The notes below the pieces were generated by a model that was given only the letters and a program-made list of their open reading frames with translations, made no database searches and had not been told where the DNA came from. Of a stretch of 50,000 bases of DNA, positions 1 to 11,165 are shown piece by piece. Each line of letters opens with the position of its first letter. Position 1 is the first letter of the stretch. The translations under genes and the position numbers were made by a program. The DNA is taken from assembly GCA_009760855.2 (NCBI GenBank), contig WPIO01000011.1:4920001-4970000 (forward strand). The letters are read 5' to 3'. The stretch comes from Cristatella mucedo. Taxonomy: Eukaryota; Bryozoa; Phylactolaemata; Cristatellidae.

Positions 1-1357
1 TCCTGCAGGTGTCAATAAGGCTGAGCCGGCGGAATGATTTAACCAGATATGCAACAGTGAGTGATATTTTCCATGCGCGAACCCAAAGGCTGTGACGTGC
101 CCCATTCCGTAACGACTCATTCGTTTTCAACAATTTGCAAACAATGTGCCAATAAACAGGGCTGTCAAAAAAACCTGGTGAACCCCAGAGATCTAGATAC
201 AACTCTTTCGTATGTCAGCACATTTTGAACTGCTGACCAATAAATGGTTACCAAAAACTAGGGTCCACGTAAGATTTTAATGTTTGTTACAAATCGGGCA
301 TGCAATCACCTACGCTTTTTTACCGAGTGCAAGAAAATGCTAAATGACTTCCGGCTTTGCAGCAGCATCTGCGGGTATCATTTCTGGAAATACCCGCCCA
401 CAGGTAAAGTGCTCGCGCTTCGGCTGTTCGTGTGTTCGAATCGTGCAGCTGTACATTTTTGCTGTCTACTGCAAGCACACGATAGCCACTAAGGATCCTC
501 TGCCGCTGTATAAATGATGTTTGTGATCAGTTGACCTTTACTTTACTTTACTTTTATATTACTGGCTTCCGACAGAATCACTACTTTTGAACGATATTAT
601 CGTCTGAGTGCAGCGAAGCAACATTCACAGCACGGTCCAAGTATTTCCCTCTATATCAAACTCTCTGTCCACTGCCATTTTTGGCGCATTCTCTCATCAA
701 TCAATGCAATCGTCTCACATCGAGGGTTTTTTAGCATGCTATTTTGACTATATACGACCGTGTCTGACGTGATTCAAAGTGGTGCAGGAAATCAATAAAG
801 TATTGGAAATGAACTACCACCCAACAGCACTTTCTGGTAAAAAAGAATTGAAGAAGTTTTCTGATTATTTCAGTTAGCCACATGCATGTGATAAATTGAA
901 CCGCCGCATGAAAATCCCATAGGAAACGTTCCTTTTCTATTCAAACCACAAGGGTTTTCAGCGTGTCAGGTATTTTTCAAGACTTCCAAAGCAGTTTCCT
1001 GTTTTCCAATACTTCTTAACAGCTTCGCCTCATTCAGTTGCTCTGTGCTTCATCAGAAAATGCAGTGTTTGGTTTCTCGCTTTAACTACACTGCCGATTA
1101 CCTGCATAGTCTAGAACTAAGTTTATGCTGCTGTAAAACACCGCTGGTCTCACACCTTACCATTTCCTGACTGCCTGACCCTTTGTAAAGGTAGATTTTT
1201 CGAATGAGGGATACTTCACCCATCCAAAATGTATAACTCCACAGTGTTCTAATGGTGCTACTGAAACCGTTCTTTGAAAAGTGAAACTGTTTCCGAATCC
1301 AGGAAAAATTGCCGAGTAGGTCTTGAATGCTTTTCGCACCTAGATAGTTAAACCAAG

Positions 1358-1358
<1 letters not shown>
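1..1358. other. no recognised gene; AT-rich intergenic DNA
   Basis: I see no supported coding region here. Open frames are short and unlike known families. A small (TTTAC)n run sits near 533-552. The rest is unique-looking AT-rich sequence. Confidence 0.5.
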
Positions 1359-1393
<35 letters not shown>

Positions 1394-1449
1394 TTGCACT
1401 TGATAAAGCGCCCTCAGAGAACTTAATCTCTTTCTAGGCGCTTTACAGC
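1359..1449 (-). mobile_element. LINE-A 3' end only
   Basis: An (ATA)n run is followed by the reverse complement of the LINE-A terminal stem-loop (the gcgccctcagagaactt block). Only about 90 bases remain, an extreme 5' truncation. It matches the 3' ends of the longer copies at 1718, 5059 and 22410. Confidence 0.8.
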
Positions 1450-1717
1450 ATGCATAATTTCAATCATCTATTGCTTCCTCGTAATAATCTTACTTCTTTG
1501 TTATTTTGAACTTTTATTTTGCACTTTTTTAACATTTTCATACGCAAGATTTTTCATACCTGGCACTGTACGTTCCTGACTTCAAAGTTAATAGAAGAAA
1601 AGATTTTAATCACATTCCAAATGTCTGCTGGTAATTAGCCCGACGCCTCCAGCCAGCCTGCCAGCCCTAGCGCCGCTGCGACGAGGCTGCACTACTGTGG
1701 CCGCCGCAGAAATTTGT

Positions 1718-2899
1718 TTTATAATATAATAATAACTATGCACTTGATAAAGCGTACTCAGAGAACTCAATCTCTTTCTAGGCGCTGTACATTTGCTGCA
1801 AAAGGAAATGCAATTGAGTGGTGAGTAATATAATTCTTGATAAACAACATGAATAACATGGTTAGGGGTGACAAGCACAGGGTCAGCATACAAATGTGGT
1901 TAGTGGCAGCATGCAGTGTCAGCACGCATAAGCACATGAAGGACGAATCACACGCACCCACTAAATGCTGTCCTAAATAGGTGTGTTTTAAGTTCTTTTT
2001 TAATGGGCTCAGGTCAGGGGATGTTCTGACGTACGTCGGGGGGGAGTTCCAAGCTTTGGGAGCATACGATCTAAATGCACGGTCTCCAATGGATTTGAGG
2101 TTTTACGAGGTATTGGAGGACTGTTGGATTCCGAAAAGCTGGCGGTACGATGCTTGGCCAGGTGGGGAGTAGTTCTGAGAGATAAGCTGGAGCCAAAGAA
2201 TGAAGTGACCTAAAAGTGAATGACAAAACCTTGAAGTCGATCCGTTGCTTGACTAGTAGCCAGTGCAGGTCGGCGAGAAGTGGTGTTATGTGGCAACTGC
2301 AATGCTCACGACAGACAAGCCTAGCTGAGGAGTTATGCACCAGCTGCAATCGCCCGATCGTACATGCTGGTAGGCCAGTAAGCAGTGAGTTGAAGAAGTC
2401 GAGACGGGATGTCGCGAATGCATGGACCAACTTGGACGTGGTATCCTTATCTAAACAAGCCCGAATTTTAGCAATGTCATGTAGCTAAAAGTAGACAGAT
2501 TTGACTGTGGAGCTGAGGTGGTCGTCTAACGAGAGGTCACATTGGAATATGACACCAAGACTTCGAGCTGATGCAACAAGAGATATGCTGGTAGAGCCAA
2601 TTTTGAGGGTCAGCCTTTCCAATTTCTGAATCACATTGGGTTTTCTCATAACTAGTAAGTTAGTTTTATCATCGTTTAGTTTTAGAAAATTTGCTGCCAT
2701 CCATGTGCGGATGTAATCAATACATGCTGCAAGTGAGTTGAGAGAATTTGAGGTGCTCGAAGGCTGGGAGGGATCAAAGCAAAGGTACAACTGAGTGTCA
2801 TCCGCATAGAAGTGAAAGCCGAGATTGTTCTTGGCAATCACATCAGCAAGAGGGAGAGTATAAACCGTCGATCTTACTAGCGAGGTTTGAAGTTTCATT
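1718..2899 (-). mobile_element. LINE-A (L2/CR1-type), 5'-truncated, internally deleted
   Basis: This non-LTR retrotransposon fragment reads from about 2899 down to its 3' end at 1718. The reverse transcriptase catalytic motif YADDTQLY is visible (YADD at 2797-2808, minus strand). It is followed by the KLNDDKTNLLV region and by the C-terminal blocks LLADLHWL and FRSLHSLAPAYLS. Frameshifts and stops split the reading frame near 2450 and 2130, so it is dead. The first 30 bases (2869-2899) match a region that lies several hundred bases further upstream in the copy at 19808-21408. An internal deletion has therefore joined the two parts. The 3' UTR ends in the stem-loop shared by all LINE-A copies. 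The endonuclease domain is absent. The clade assignment rests on these protein motifs, known from L2/CR1 elements. Confidence 0.9.
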
Positions 2900-3852
2900 G
2901 CTGCTCCTGCATTTGCTCTAGCCCTTGCTCTTGCTCCATCGCCGTATCGCTGGCTGGCTGGCTGGCCCTGCTTGCCAACCTTTAGCCTTCAACTCCTTAT
3001 CGGTATCGTCCCCCTCTGTTCAAGCGGACCGGTCGAGAAACGCCGCGACCTCAGCGCTCGTCTCGTCCACTCGCGCTCGCCTCACCCCCTTCTTCGGCTG
3101 CCACTTGCTGCGAGCGACGACCGAAAGGTCAGCGGCGGCGATTGAGTGTGGCTCTCCGTCGGGCCGAACGGCGATAGCGTCGGCGAGAGCGAACCGATCG
3201 CGCCAGCTGCACGGTCTGACGTCGGCCAGCTCCGCCCACAGCTTCCCGTTCAACTTGGGCTTAGAGGCAGCAGTTCAATTGCTGGCCGGCCTCTGTTGAC
3301 AGCCACCGCCGAACGGGTGCCCGCAGCTGCCGCCACGGCCGCTGCCTCAGCCATCGCCGGGCGCTTCGGGCGGACTCGGCGGCGCAGCAGCATGCGATGC
3401 AGTGGCGTCAAAATGCAAACGCAAAGAGCAACGCATCCACGTTCAATGGTGCTCGTTCACCTCTGGGAACGCTTTCTGCTGCCGAGACGCCGGCTGTTGT
3501 GGCTCGGTCCGGTTCGAGGCCTTCGGTGCGTGCGGATTGTGGTGCGACATAAGCCGTCACTGTCGCTTGAGCTCTCGAGCCGCCCGTTGTCTTGCTGTCC
3601 TCTCTCTCTCTCTCCCTCTCACCCTTCTCTCTCTCTCTCTCGCTCTCTTGCTCTTCTCTCCTTCAATAATTCTCCCTCTCTCGTTTCCGGGCAAGCTTTA
3701 ATCGATCTGTCGCGCGCAGCACGTGCTCGCCATCGATCGCATTGCTTGCCGTCCGACGTAGGGCTCCCCGGCTCCAGCAGGGCTCGACGAAGAGGCACTG
3801 CGCTCAAGCGCCCCCTCTCTCTCGCTCGGGCTAGGCGCGACACGCCCGTCAA
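2900..3852. other. GC-rich island, no certain gene
   Basis: CpG-dense sequence with long open frames on both strands, as expected of GC-rich DNA. The most protein-like is a minus-strand frame at 3020-3274, from a stop near 3275 to a TGA at 3020, with segments such as KLWAELADV and VARSKWQPKKGVRRARVDE. I recognise no family. A (CT)n stretch lies at 3600-3660. This may be the upstream flank of the candidate gene starting at 3853. Confidence 0.35.
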
Positions 3853-4418
3853 ATGAGCGGCTTCGGTGGCATCGGGCGTGGCGGCGGACGTGGAGGAAGC
3901 AGCAGCAGCGGCAGCATAGGGAAACAGTGAGTAGGGTCCGTGCATGCCCACGCTTGCCGAGCCGTTTACTCTCGGGCCGGCGCCGGCCAGCTCTCACCGG
4001 AAGTTGACGCAGGATCAGCAGCAGCAGCAGAGTTGGCCGGGGTGGCGGGTAGTAAAACTGACAGAGGAATGAAGCTGTCTCCTCCGCCGAGCTCGTAAAC
4101 TGCCGCATCCAGTTCGGCTGAGGCGACGGAGGCAGCGGAGGCGGCAGACGCACTTCTCGCAGAGCGACGGCCGCCTAGCAAGCACAGCAGCTGAGCGCTG
4201 GCGCTGAGCTTGCCCGCGGACTCGGCTCTCGCCTCTTCCTCCGGTTCAGTAGCGTCGTAGTGAGCTCGAGCACTTCCGGTCACTCGCAGGCCTCCACCCG
4301 TCATAAGAGTTCACGACGCCGAGAGCGACGCGCTGACAACGAAAGGACCTGCGGCGGCCACCCTGGGCGATGCCGCTCGGGCAGCCCTGCTCGGTGCTCC
4401 GGTGATCGGCACCACCAA
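3853..4418 (+). CDS. candidate 5' end of an unknown gene (two exons)
   Basis: I do not recognise this gene and the model is tentative. Exon 1 would run 3853-3926: an ATG opens a Gly/Arg/Ser-rich start (MSGFGGIGRGGGRGG, then a Ser run) and ends at a strong donor, CA|gtgagt. Exon 2 would run 4290-4418, from an acceptor after ctcgcag to a donor, AA|gtaggt. The phases agree: exon 1 leaves two bases and exon 2 supplies one. Exon 2 encodes PPPVIRVHDAESDALTT and then an Ala-rich stretch ending GAPVIGTT. A better pyrimidine tract precedes an alternative acceptor at 4250, which would use another open frame. No third exon was found downstream. The GC-rich setting fits a promoter-proximal location. The ATG context is weak (C at -3). 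Confidence 0.3.
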
Positions 4419-5058
4419 GTAGGTTTGCCGCTCCTTGCAGCACCACCATGCAGTGCTGCCAGCCATGTGCGACCGTCTGCCTGCTGGATAGCCTGGGTCT
4501 GGAGTTGTGAATACAGTAACAGTAGGAGCGGCGCACCAATTTGGCTCGGCAGTTGACCTTGCCGGTGTTCGTGCTTTCGACCTCTAGGTCGAGTTAAACG
4601 GCAACGTCAAATGCAACTACCGAGGTGCTGTTTTATGTCTGTAATCAATTAAGCACAAGTCATCCTAGGGAGTCTGAAGCGTACCATCTCACTGTTTTCT
4701 TTTTAGTTGAGGCTCTGACGCAATATTTTGGGTTGGTTCTCTAAAAAGGGTAAGAAATTCAATTAAGGCGCTAATGCAACCTTTCAGAAATTAAGGCTCA
4801 ATAGTGACACGGTACAGCTTACTTTGGGACCCTCAGTGGTTCATGCACAAACTGTCTGAAGAATACTCGGCGGTGGAGCACCTACATGTCATAGTAGTTT
4901 TCCATAAAGTAGTTTCATAAAGCTCGATGACTTTTGTCAGTGACTGAACTTCGACGACAAAACTTTTATCGAAAAGCTTCTCCATGTCCATGTAGTGTTA
5001 TGCTAGCATCTCGATGTTCGGATGTGTTCGAAGACAGTTCGCACTCCAACTCCGGCTG
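4419..5058. other. no recognised gene
   Basis: GC-rich up to about 4560, then AT-rich. If the candidate gene at 3853 is real this is its intron. I see no exon or repeat in it. Confidence 0.4.
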
Positions 5059-6053
5059 TAATAATAATGCAATAATAATAATAATAATGCACTTGATAAA
5101 GCGCCCTCAGAGAACTCAATCTCTCTCTAGGCGCTTTACATTTGCTGCAAAGGGAAATGCAATAGAATGGTGAGTAAAATCATGCTTGATAAACAAACAA
5201 GATGAATAACATGGTTAAGGGTAACATGTACAGGGTCAGTATGCAAATGTGGTTAGTGGCAGCATGCAGTGTCAGCACGCATAAGCACATCAAGGGCGAA
5301 TCACGCACACCCACTAAATGCTGTCCTAAATAGATGTGTTTTCAAGTTCTTTTTAAATGTGGTCAGGTCAGGGGATGTTCTGACGCAGGTCGGAAGGGAT
5401 TTCCAGGCTTTGGGAGCATATGAACTAAATGCATGGTCCCCAAAGGATTTGAGGTTTGTACGAGGTATTGGTAGACTGTTGGATTCCGAAAAGCTGGTGG
5501 TACGATGCTTGGCCTGATGGGGGAGTATATCTGAGAGATAGGCTGGAGCCAAAGAATGAAGGGACCTAAAAGTGAGCGACAAAACCTTGAAGTCAATCCG
5601 TTGCTTGACTCGTAGCCAGTGCAGGTCGGCAAGAAGTGGTGTAATGTGGCAACTGCAACGCTCACGACAGACAAGCCTAGCTGAGGAGTTATGCACCAGC
5701 TGCAATTGCCTGATCGCACATGCTGGTAGGCCAGTAAGCAGTGAGTTGCAGAAGTCGATACGGAATGCCATGAATGCATGGACCAACTTGGACGTGGTAT
5801 CATTATCTAACGAAGTCCAAATTTTAGCAATGTCATGATGCTGAAAATAGGCAGATTTGACTGTGGAGCTGAGGTGGTCGTCTAACGAGAGGTCGCTTTG
5901 GAATATGACACCTAGATTTCGAGCTGATTCAACTAGAGATATGCTGGCAGAGCCAATTTTGAGCGTCAGCCTTTCCAATTTGTGAATCACGCTGGGTTTG
6001 CTCATAACTAGTAAGTTTGTTTTATCATCGTTTAGTTTTAGAAAATTTGCTGC
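5059..6053 (-). mobile_element. LINE-A, 5'-truncated, longest intact minus-strand C-terminus
   Basis: The minus-strand frame 6005-5301 encodes 234 residues of the LINE-A reverse transcriptase C-terminal region. It starts after the YADD motif, which has been lost by truncation near 6053. Recognisable blocks are ARNLGVIFQSDLSLDDH, DFCNSLLTGLPACAI, LLADLHWLRVKQRIDFKVL, HSLAPAYLSDILPHQAKHR and the terminal LKTHLFRTAF. The frame has no stop, so this is among the youngest copies here. The 3' UTR of about 240 bases ends in the gcgcc stem-loop and an (ATT)n tail at 5059-5088. It has no endonuclease and cannot move by itself. Confidence 0.92.
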
Positions 6054-6775
6054 TAGACGCTGTAGACGTCACACTGATGGGGCACCAATCGTAAAGCACT
6101 GCATAGCCCCCGGACTCTCAATTAGTCCTCCAGCAGCTCCTCGACTACATTTGATCAGGGCATGATTTTGCTCGCATGCCTGGTGTAGAGCGAAATTTTG
6201 AAAATAAACAATCCTATTTTTTGGAAAAAGATTGTGTTACTCATTAGCGTTAATTAAAGGATGCTTTCACTGCAGTCTTCCCATGTCTTTAATCCGTACT
6301 GAGAGCCGTCTCGCGTAATTCTACTGATCAAATGCATAACGTAGAGAAAGAAACCTTGCTCTGTGTACCGCATCCTTGAAAATCATATGGTCAAATAAAG
6401 CTTTCTTAAAAGTGCCCAGAATCAGCGCCGATGTGCCGAGCTCGACCTCCGTTCCACACTTCAGTTACCAAACTAAATATCACAATGATTCCTACAGTGT
6501 GCTCGCTATTCATTTTTTCTGTAGATATTAAAAATGCACTAGGATGGGCATTGGTTTGAATGGTATGCAAATGGCTCATCAAGTAGCATCATACATTTAT
6601 CAAATAGGCGGCTTTCCTCGATGCAGCAATTTTCTTTTCTCCCCTCGTTTTATATCAGCCACTTTTTCACAGAAAATTCCCAAGGTAAATTTGAAAAGTC
6701 TTCTTCGCATGGAAGCCTCTCGACATAGTTGCAAACTGCCTGCTCGCCATCTCATTCCAATGTTACTGCAGCTTT
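6054..6775. other. no recognised gene
   Basis: Unique AT-rich sequence. I see no coding exon, RNA gene or repeat family member here. Confidence 0.4.
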
Positions 6776-6910
6776 GCTGGTTTGGTCTAGTGGTTAAGGT
6801 GCTCACCCCGACCAAGATTTAGCCGAGATCGTGGACTCGAGGCCCATGGCCTATTTAAAGTGTCTGAATAGAGATTAAGTTCTCTTTGGGCACTATACAA
6901 ATGAATCATG
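6776..6910 (+). mobile_element. SINE-A copy (tRNA-derived)
   Basis: The tRNA-like head begins GCTGGTTTGGTCTAGTGG, which fits a Pol III A box. A B-box-like GGACTCGAGGCC follows near 6833. The body ends gaatagagattaagttctct and then actatacaaatgaa, the LINE-A-like 3' end. The (TA)n run that follows is probably the expanded 3' tail. Confidence 0.85.
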
Positions 6911-6931
6911 TATATATATATATATATACAC

Positions 6932-6970
<39 letters not shown>
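6911..6970. repeat. (TA)n microsatellite
   Basis: About 60 bases of TA/CA dinucleotides directly after the 3' end of the SINE-A copy, probably grown from its tail. Confidence 0.9.
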
Positions 6971-6974
<4 letters not shown>

Positions 6975-7351
6975 CATAGTTGCTTTGAAAGGGTGTTCAG
7001 CGGCTGGGTATCCTATTGCGTGTCAGAGGAGCTTTGGTCTGGGTAGTTCTGGTGCGCACTGACGATAGTCTGCATCGGCCAAAAAGAAAATTGATGCTTA
7101 CAAGGAATTAAAAAAAAACATCTCACAAGCTTTCCTTTGGTCAGACCACGAAACCCGCCTGATGCACGTGTCAGTCAACTTCGAAAGGAATCTTGTAATG
7201 AGCCCCATATCCACATTTCAATGCACACAAGTTTGCCAGAGGGGCTTTAAAAAGAGAGATTTAACAGATCTAAGATAAGAAGAGTGCGAGCCGTCACGTG
7301 AGATTCACACACGCTTAGCAGTGGATCGTGAAATATAGAAAAAGAAAATTC
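6971..7351. other. no recognised gene
   Basis: I see no coding or repeat signal in this AT-rich stretch. Confidence 0.4.
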
Positions 7352-7462
7352 ATCATTCTTTTTGACAGCGCCCTAAGAGAACTTAATCTCTATCTAGGTG
7401 GTTCACATGTGCTGCATGACTCAAGTGCACGACCTCGGTCATCAAAAACGAGCACCTGAACC
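7352..7462 (-). mobile_element. degenerate SINE-A
   Basis: Read on the minus strand it has a worn version of the SINE-A head (cgaggtcgtg core at about 7422-7434) and the 3' block ending in a tatct/gagaactta stem near 7370-7395. It is more diverged than the copies at 9915 and 34685. Confidence 0.5.
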
Positions 7463-8478
7463 CGAAATGCTCTGGAAGCTATTGCTTGACTGGGCATTGG
7501 CTGGGTGTTTCCACTTTTGCTAGCTAGCAGGTCACACTTAGGCTACGAAAAAGGACATATCTCGATAGAAAAATAAGTATTCTACAAATAAAAGCCATAG
7601 CAACCCATCAAAGGTTACTGAAATGAGAGGTATTCTTGAGAGCCCCTAGCACCGATAAGCAATGCACACCGTTCCAAGACTTAGAGTCGACAGGCGAAAG
7701 TGTCAATGAGAAAAAATAAAGCTTGAATAATAGCAATAAAAGTGCCAGAAACACTCTATTACTGCCTTGGACTTAGGCGTAGCTCACGTAAATTCCGACG
7801 CCGAGTTTTAATGAGAGAATCTTACGGAAGGGGGCCACTCCTTTGAATTTCAACTGCGACCCGCCGCTAGCACTACGTTTCTAGATCGCACGCTCTGGAG
7901 TACGTTACTAGCGTCTTTACCTCCCGGATCACCATTAAATAATAAACATTAAACCATGAGACTCTCTACGCTTGCAAATGTAATTTGAACGGATTGCTCG
8001 TTTTCGGTACCTTAGCTCTCCTAGCATGCCTCCCGATCAATCGTCAAGGTGCGCTGATGCAAACCCTCGAGTGCTCGCCCGAGAAGCTTTCTGCATTTTC
8101 ATACTGCTTCCCAGTTCCGCTCGCCGACTGCACTTGCAAGGTTTTCAAACCTTGGTTGAGCCACTCCTCGTCCTCATCTCGCCTCCAGTATCCTCGGCGA
8201 GCTGCTCGTTCGACGCATAGAACGCTCGCTCGACGTGGAGCGAAGAGGTGGCGTCCTGAGCGAGCCCATTTGCCCGTTGCAGGGACGACGGCAAATTTCT
8301 GCTAGCGATCACGCCTCCCGAGCGCAAGAGGCACTTAGGCAAGGTGAGTGCAACTGCGCCATTTTTTCTCGTCGCCGCTAAGTACGGGCGGGTTGCGCAA
8401 CCGGCACGCGCTCCCCAGCGAGTGCACGTATCGGATCGAGGCCGGGAGCGAGGCTGGTGTCATTTGATGCGCACTATA
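7463..8478. other. no certain gene; GC content rises toward 8150
   Basis: No supported exon. A donor-like AAG|gtgagt occurs at about 8341 at the edge of a CpG-rich block, so a non-coding first exon is possible but unproven. Confidence 0.3.
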
Positions 8479-8690
8479 TCGCCGTCTGCCACTCCGAAAA
8501 GCCACCAAGACCAAGCGGGTGTTACGCAAGAGAGTTTCCCATAGCAAACTCTAAGCCTAATCGGCTTTCGGCACGTATTCGGTAGTCAAGAGAATTCGTC
8601 ACACGCAACAAAGAGAAAGTGAGAAGCACAGCCGAGTCGGGAGGGCAGTTGAGATGGTGAAGAGAGCGAAATTACCAGCTCAGGACGGCT
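8479..8690 (-). mobile_element. LINE-B 3' end
   Basis: Diverged copy of the last 210 bases of LINE-B, aligned by eye to 48490-48710 and 10930-11150. Shared blocks include cacgcaacaaagagaaa and the ggcagttgag region. No coding capacity remains. Confidence 0.7.
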
Positions 8691-9450
8691 TGGCATGGTG
8701 CGCCTCAGTCGGCAGCAGGAGACTAGTGCAACTGGGCGACGCCGGCGCGATAGGTTGAGGCGCTGGCGAAGTCGGCTTGGAAAGAGCGAGCTTAGCTGAA
8801 TGCGAATAGTAGCCTTCTCGTTCTTTTTCGGCGGCTAGTGCATGTGTGCGTGTGCGCGCGCGCGTGTGTGTGTGTGTGTGTGTGTGTGTGTTCGCGCGCG
8901 CGTGCGTGTGCGTGCGTGCAACAACACCACCGAGCAAAGCTGCCCGGGCTGCCGCGCGAGTCATTCGATTCGCTCGGCCGAGTCGATCGGGCGCTCTCAG
9001 GGCTCGAGCGGGCCGACAACGCGTGACTGGTGCCCGGCGGACTGAGGCCTTAGAGCGGAGCGTCCGGAGCGGCCGACGCTAGGACGCCGGGTTGTACTGG
9101 TTCGCGGCCGCCGCCGCTCCAGACGCCGAGAACTGCTGCTGCCGCGGCCGGTCGATGACCTTGGCGTGCACGGGAGTTTTCTGAGGAAGCAGAACCCTAA
9201 CCGCGGACGGCGCTTTGCTGCGGGCCTAGAGGAACACGTTGGGTGTACCCATCAGCGAGATTGAAGCGAGCGGAGGCTGCTGCAGTGCGCTGCTACTGGC
9301 TGCCGCTGCCCATGGCCGCTGCCTCCCGCCCCAACTTCCGGACATGGTGGAGGTCTGCAGCGGTCGTGTGGGTAGTGGGTAGAGCGCTACTACGCAATTA
9401 CGCAAATGGCGCGATCGATAACTTCTCGTAAGCACTCGTCCGCTTAGCGC
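8691..9450. promoter_or_regulatory. GC-rich island with (TG)n
   Basis: CpG-dense block containing a (TG)n/(CG)n alternating purine-pyrimidine tract at 8838-8918. A minus-strand frame at 9180-9079 follows a good acceptor (cttcctcag on the minus strand) and encodes 33 residues beginning KTPVHAKVIDRPRQQQF, ending NQYNPAS and a stop. It could be a terminal coding exon. I do not recognise the protein and such a frame can arise by chance in GC-rich DNA. Confidence 0.35.
8838..8918. repeat. (TG)n/(CG)n microsatellite
   Basis: Alternating purine-pyrimidine tract of TG and CG steps, a sequence type that can adopt Z-DNA. Open frames across it are repeat translations, not genes. Confidence 0.9.
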
Positions 9451-9914
9451 CAACTGGATAGGAGGTATCGGTTCACCTACGTTGGAGATATATTCAAAGT
9501 TGCTAATCTGTCCATTAGTGTCCAGATGCTTATCGGATGCACTGAACTCGCCAAGCGGTGAGAGTTCTCATCCTCAGCACAAATGACAGGCTCGCCTCGA
9601 GCGACGCCCTCTCGTCTTTCTCAGCAGATTTAGTCCCCCTTTCTCAAACAGGAAAAGTAGAGCGGATGCACAGGAGCGAAGTATAGAATTGGGTTGCAAT
9701 TACTCCGCATCAGAAAATCCTTAGGGATTACTAGTGGCTCCTGACTTAAAAAACTTAAGGAACAGTGTAAGATGACAAAGATTCGTCAGTGGTACTTTGG
9801 GCTTCGAACAAGCCAGTTGTTGTTTGGGCTTCATACTGAGTCTCACTCAAAGACTTTCGCAGTACATTTAAGGAGAGCTTATTTAACTGCCACATATTAT
9901 ATATATAAATATAT
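9451..9914. other. no recognised gene
   Basis: Unique-looking sequence between a GC-rich island and a SINE cluster. No supported feature. Confidence 0.4.
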
Positions 9915-10048
9915 ATAATTCATGTGTATAGCGCCCCAAGAGAACTTGATCTCTATTCAGGCGCTTCAGTGTGCCTCGGGGCTCGAGCCCACGACCTCAG
10001 CCAAATCTTGGCCTTGGTGAGCACTTTAACCGCTGGATCAAACCAGCT
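9915..10048 (-). mobile_element. SINE-A copy
   Basis: On the minus strand: tRNA-like head from about 10048, B-box GGGCTCGAGCC near 9986, then the 3' stem-loop with a perfect GCGCC/GGCGC stem, then (TA)n. It abuts a SINE-B copy in the same orientation. Confidence 0.88.
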
Positions 10049-10192
10049 CGGCTTATTTTATATAGAGGCAGAAGAGCCTTTACGGATATCGCCACCGCTT
10101 GCAGGCAAAAGTCAATAGAGGATCGAACGAGTGCAGGACTCTAACGCACGAATCGGGTGGTGAAGAGCGAGCACCTTACTCATGGGCTACAT
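10049..10192 (-). mobile_element. SINE-B copy
   Basis: A second tRNA-derived family. On the minus strand the head has a worn ggtaaggtgctcgctctt segment, then the body ctgcaagcggtggcgat and the 3' block aaaggctcttctgcctctata. It compares well with 21001-21182 and 28852-28990. Confidence 0.75.
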
Positions 10193-10481
10193 TTTTTACT
10201 CACTTTGGCCATAAACTATACCGGTCTACGATAAGGACACGGATTTGTTATAGTAAGGCATGGGCGTTCTTAAGTACTGCCGTGCTCTACTACCGTCGCT
10301 TACCTTCGTGCGTATCTGCAGTCCTTACTGGTGACAGCTTCACTGGTACTTGCCACGCGTCTGTAAGGACTAGCACCGCTACGAGCAACGCGTAAGGGGC
10401 AAGCGACTTTAGGTCAGGAACCGTAGCAGCTCATTTGGTAAGATTTGATATTGCAAGTGCTGAAAGTTGCTTTGGATCCAG

Positions 10482-10533
<52 letters not shown>

Positions 10534-10917
10534 AGCATGCGCGCCTGTATATATGTGTGTGTATTCCAAACGCTCGTGACTATATTTGCGAGTACTGCAC
10601 CAACTATGCCTGTCAACTGCGGACGCTCTGCTTTGCTATCGTGCTCTGCTACCATTGGAATGTCTGCTTCCTGTCTCGAGGTAGGAACGGTAACTCACTA
10701 GCCAACCTTCAATGCGCCATCTGCATTGACATTTGTAGCGTGTCGGCTAGGACTAGCACCGTTCGCGAGCGCTCCTGTTGTGGCCTCAGAGAAGCCGCCA
10801 CGGCATCCAGTGACGTTTGATACCAGCGGCTTGTTCGTGGTCGCATACAAATCCTCTATATCCGCCCTGGCATGGCTCGATGTACTCAATTGTGCTTCAC
10901 CTGCGGATCTTTAGCTA
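10193..10917. other. no certain gene; contains (TG)n
   Basis: Apart from the (TG)n tract at 10484-10532 I find no supported feature. The open frames around the tract are its translations. Confidence 0.4.
10484..10532. repeat. (TG)n microsatellite
   Basis: About 24 uninterrupted TG units. Confidence 0.95.
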
Positions 10918-11165
10918 TATGTAATGTAATTTATCTCCGTCAGTAACTCCACAAAGTCATAAAGACCATGTGGGCGTTACGCAGGAGAGTTTTGTATAGG
11001 GCACTCACAGCCTAAGCGGCTTTCGGTACGCATTCGGTAGCCAACAGACTTCGTCTCACGCAACAAAGAGAAAGTGGGAAGCATAGCAGAGTTAGGAGAG
11101 CAGTTGAGGTCGTGAGTAGCATAGAAGTAGCAGTTCAGGACCGCTGAAAAAGATGTGCCATAGTC
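10918..11165 (-). mobile_element. LINE-B 3' end
   Basis: Closely matches the last 240 bases of the LINE-B copy at 48476. The minus frame includes TDYGTSFSAVLNCYFYATH and LLRETKSVGYRMR, as in that copy. The 3' end shows the atgtaatgtaa tail (minus sense TTACATTACAT) typical of this family. Confidence 0.85.

Noticed and set aside
1981-2488. Plus-strand ORFs over the LINE-A copies, also at 5269-5838, 20188-20436 and 49241-49507
   Set aside because: Antisense shadows of the LINE reverse transcriptase frames.
6776-6910. Functional tRNA gene
   Set aside because: The A and B boxes belong to SINE-A heads. The sequences do not close a cloverleaf and end in a LINE-type tail.
8680-9082. Cys-Val and His-Thr repeat ORFs
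   Set aside because: Translations of the (TG)n tract; the same applies at 10431-10820 and 31964-32179.
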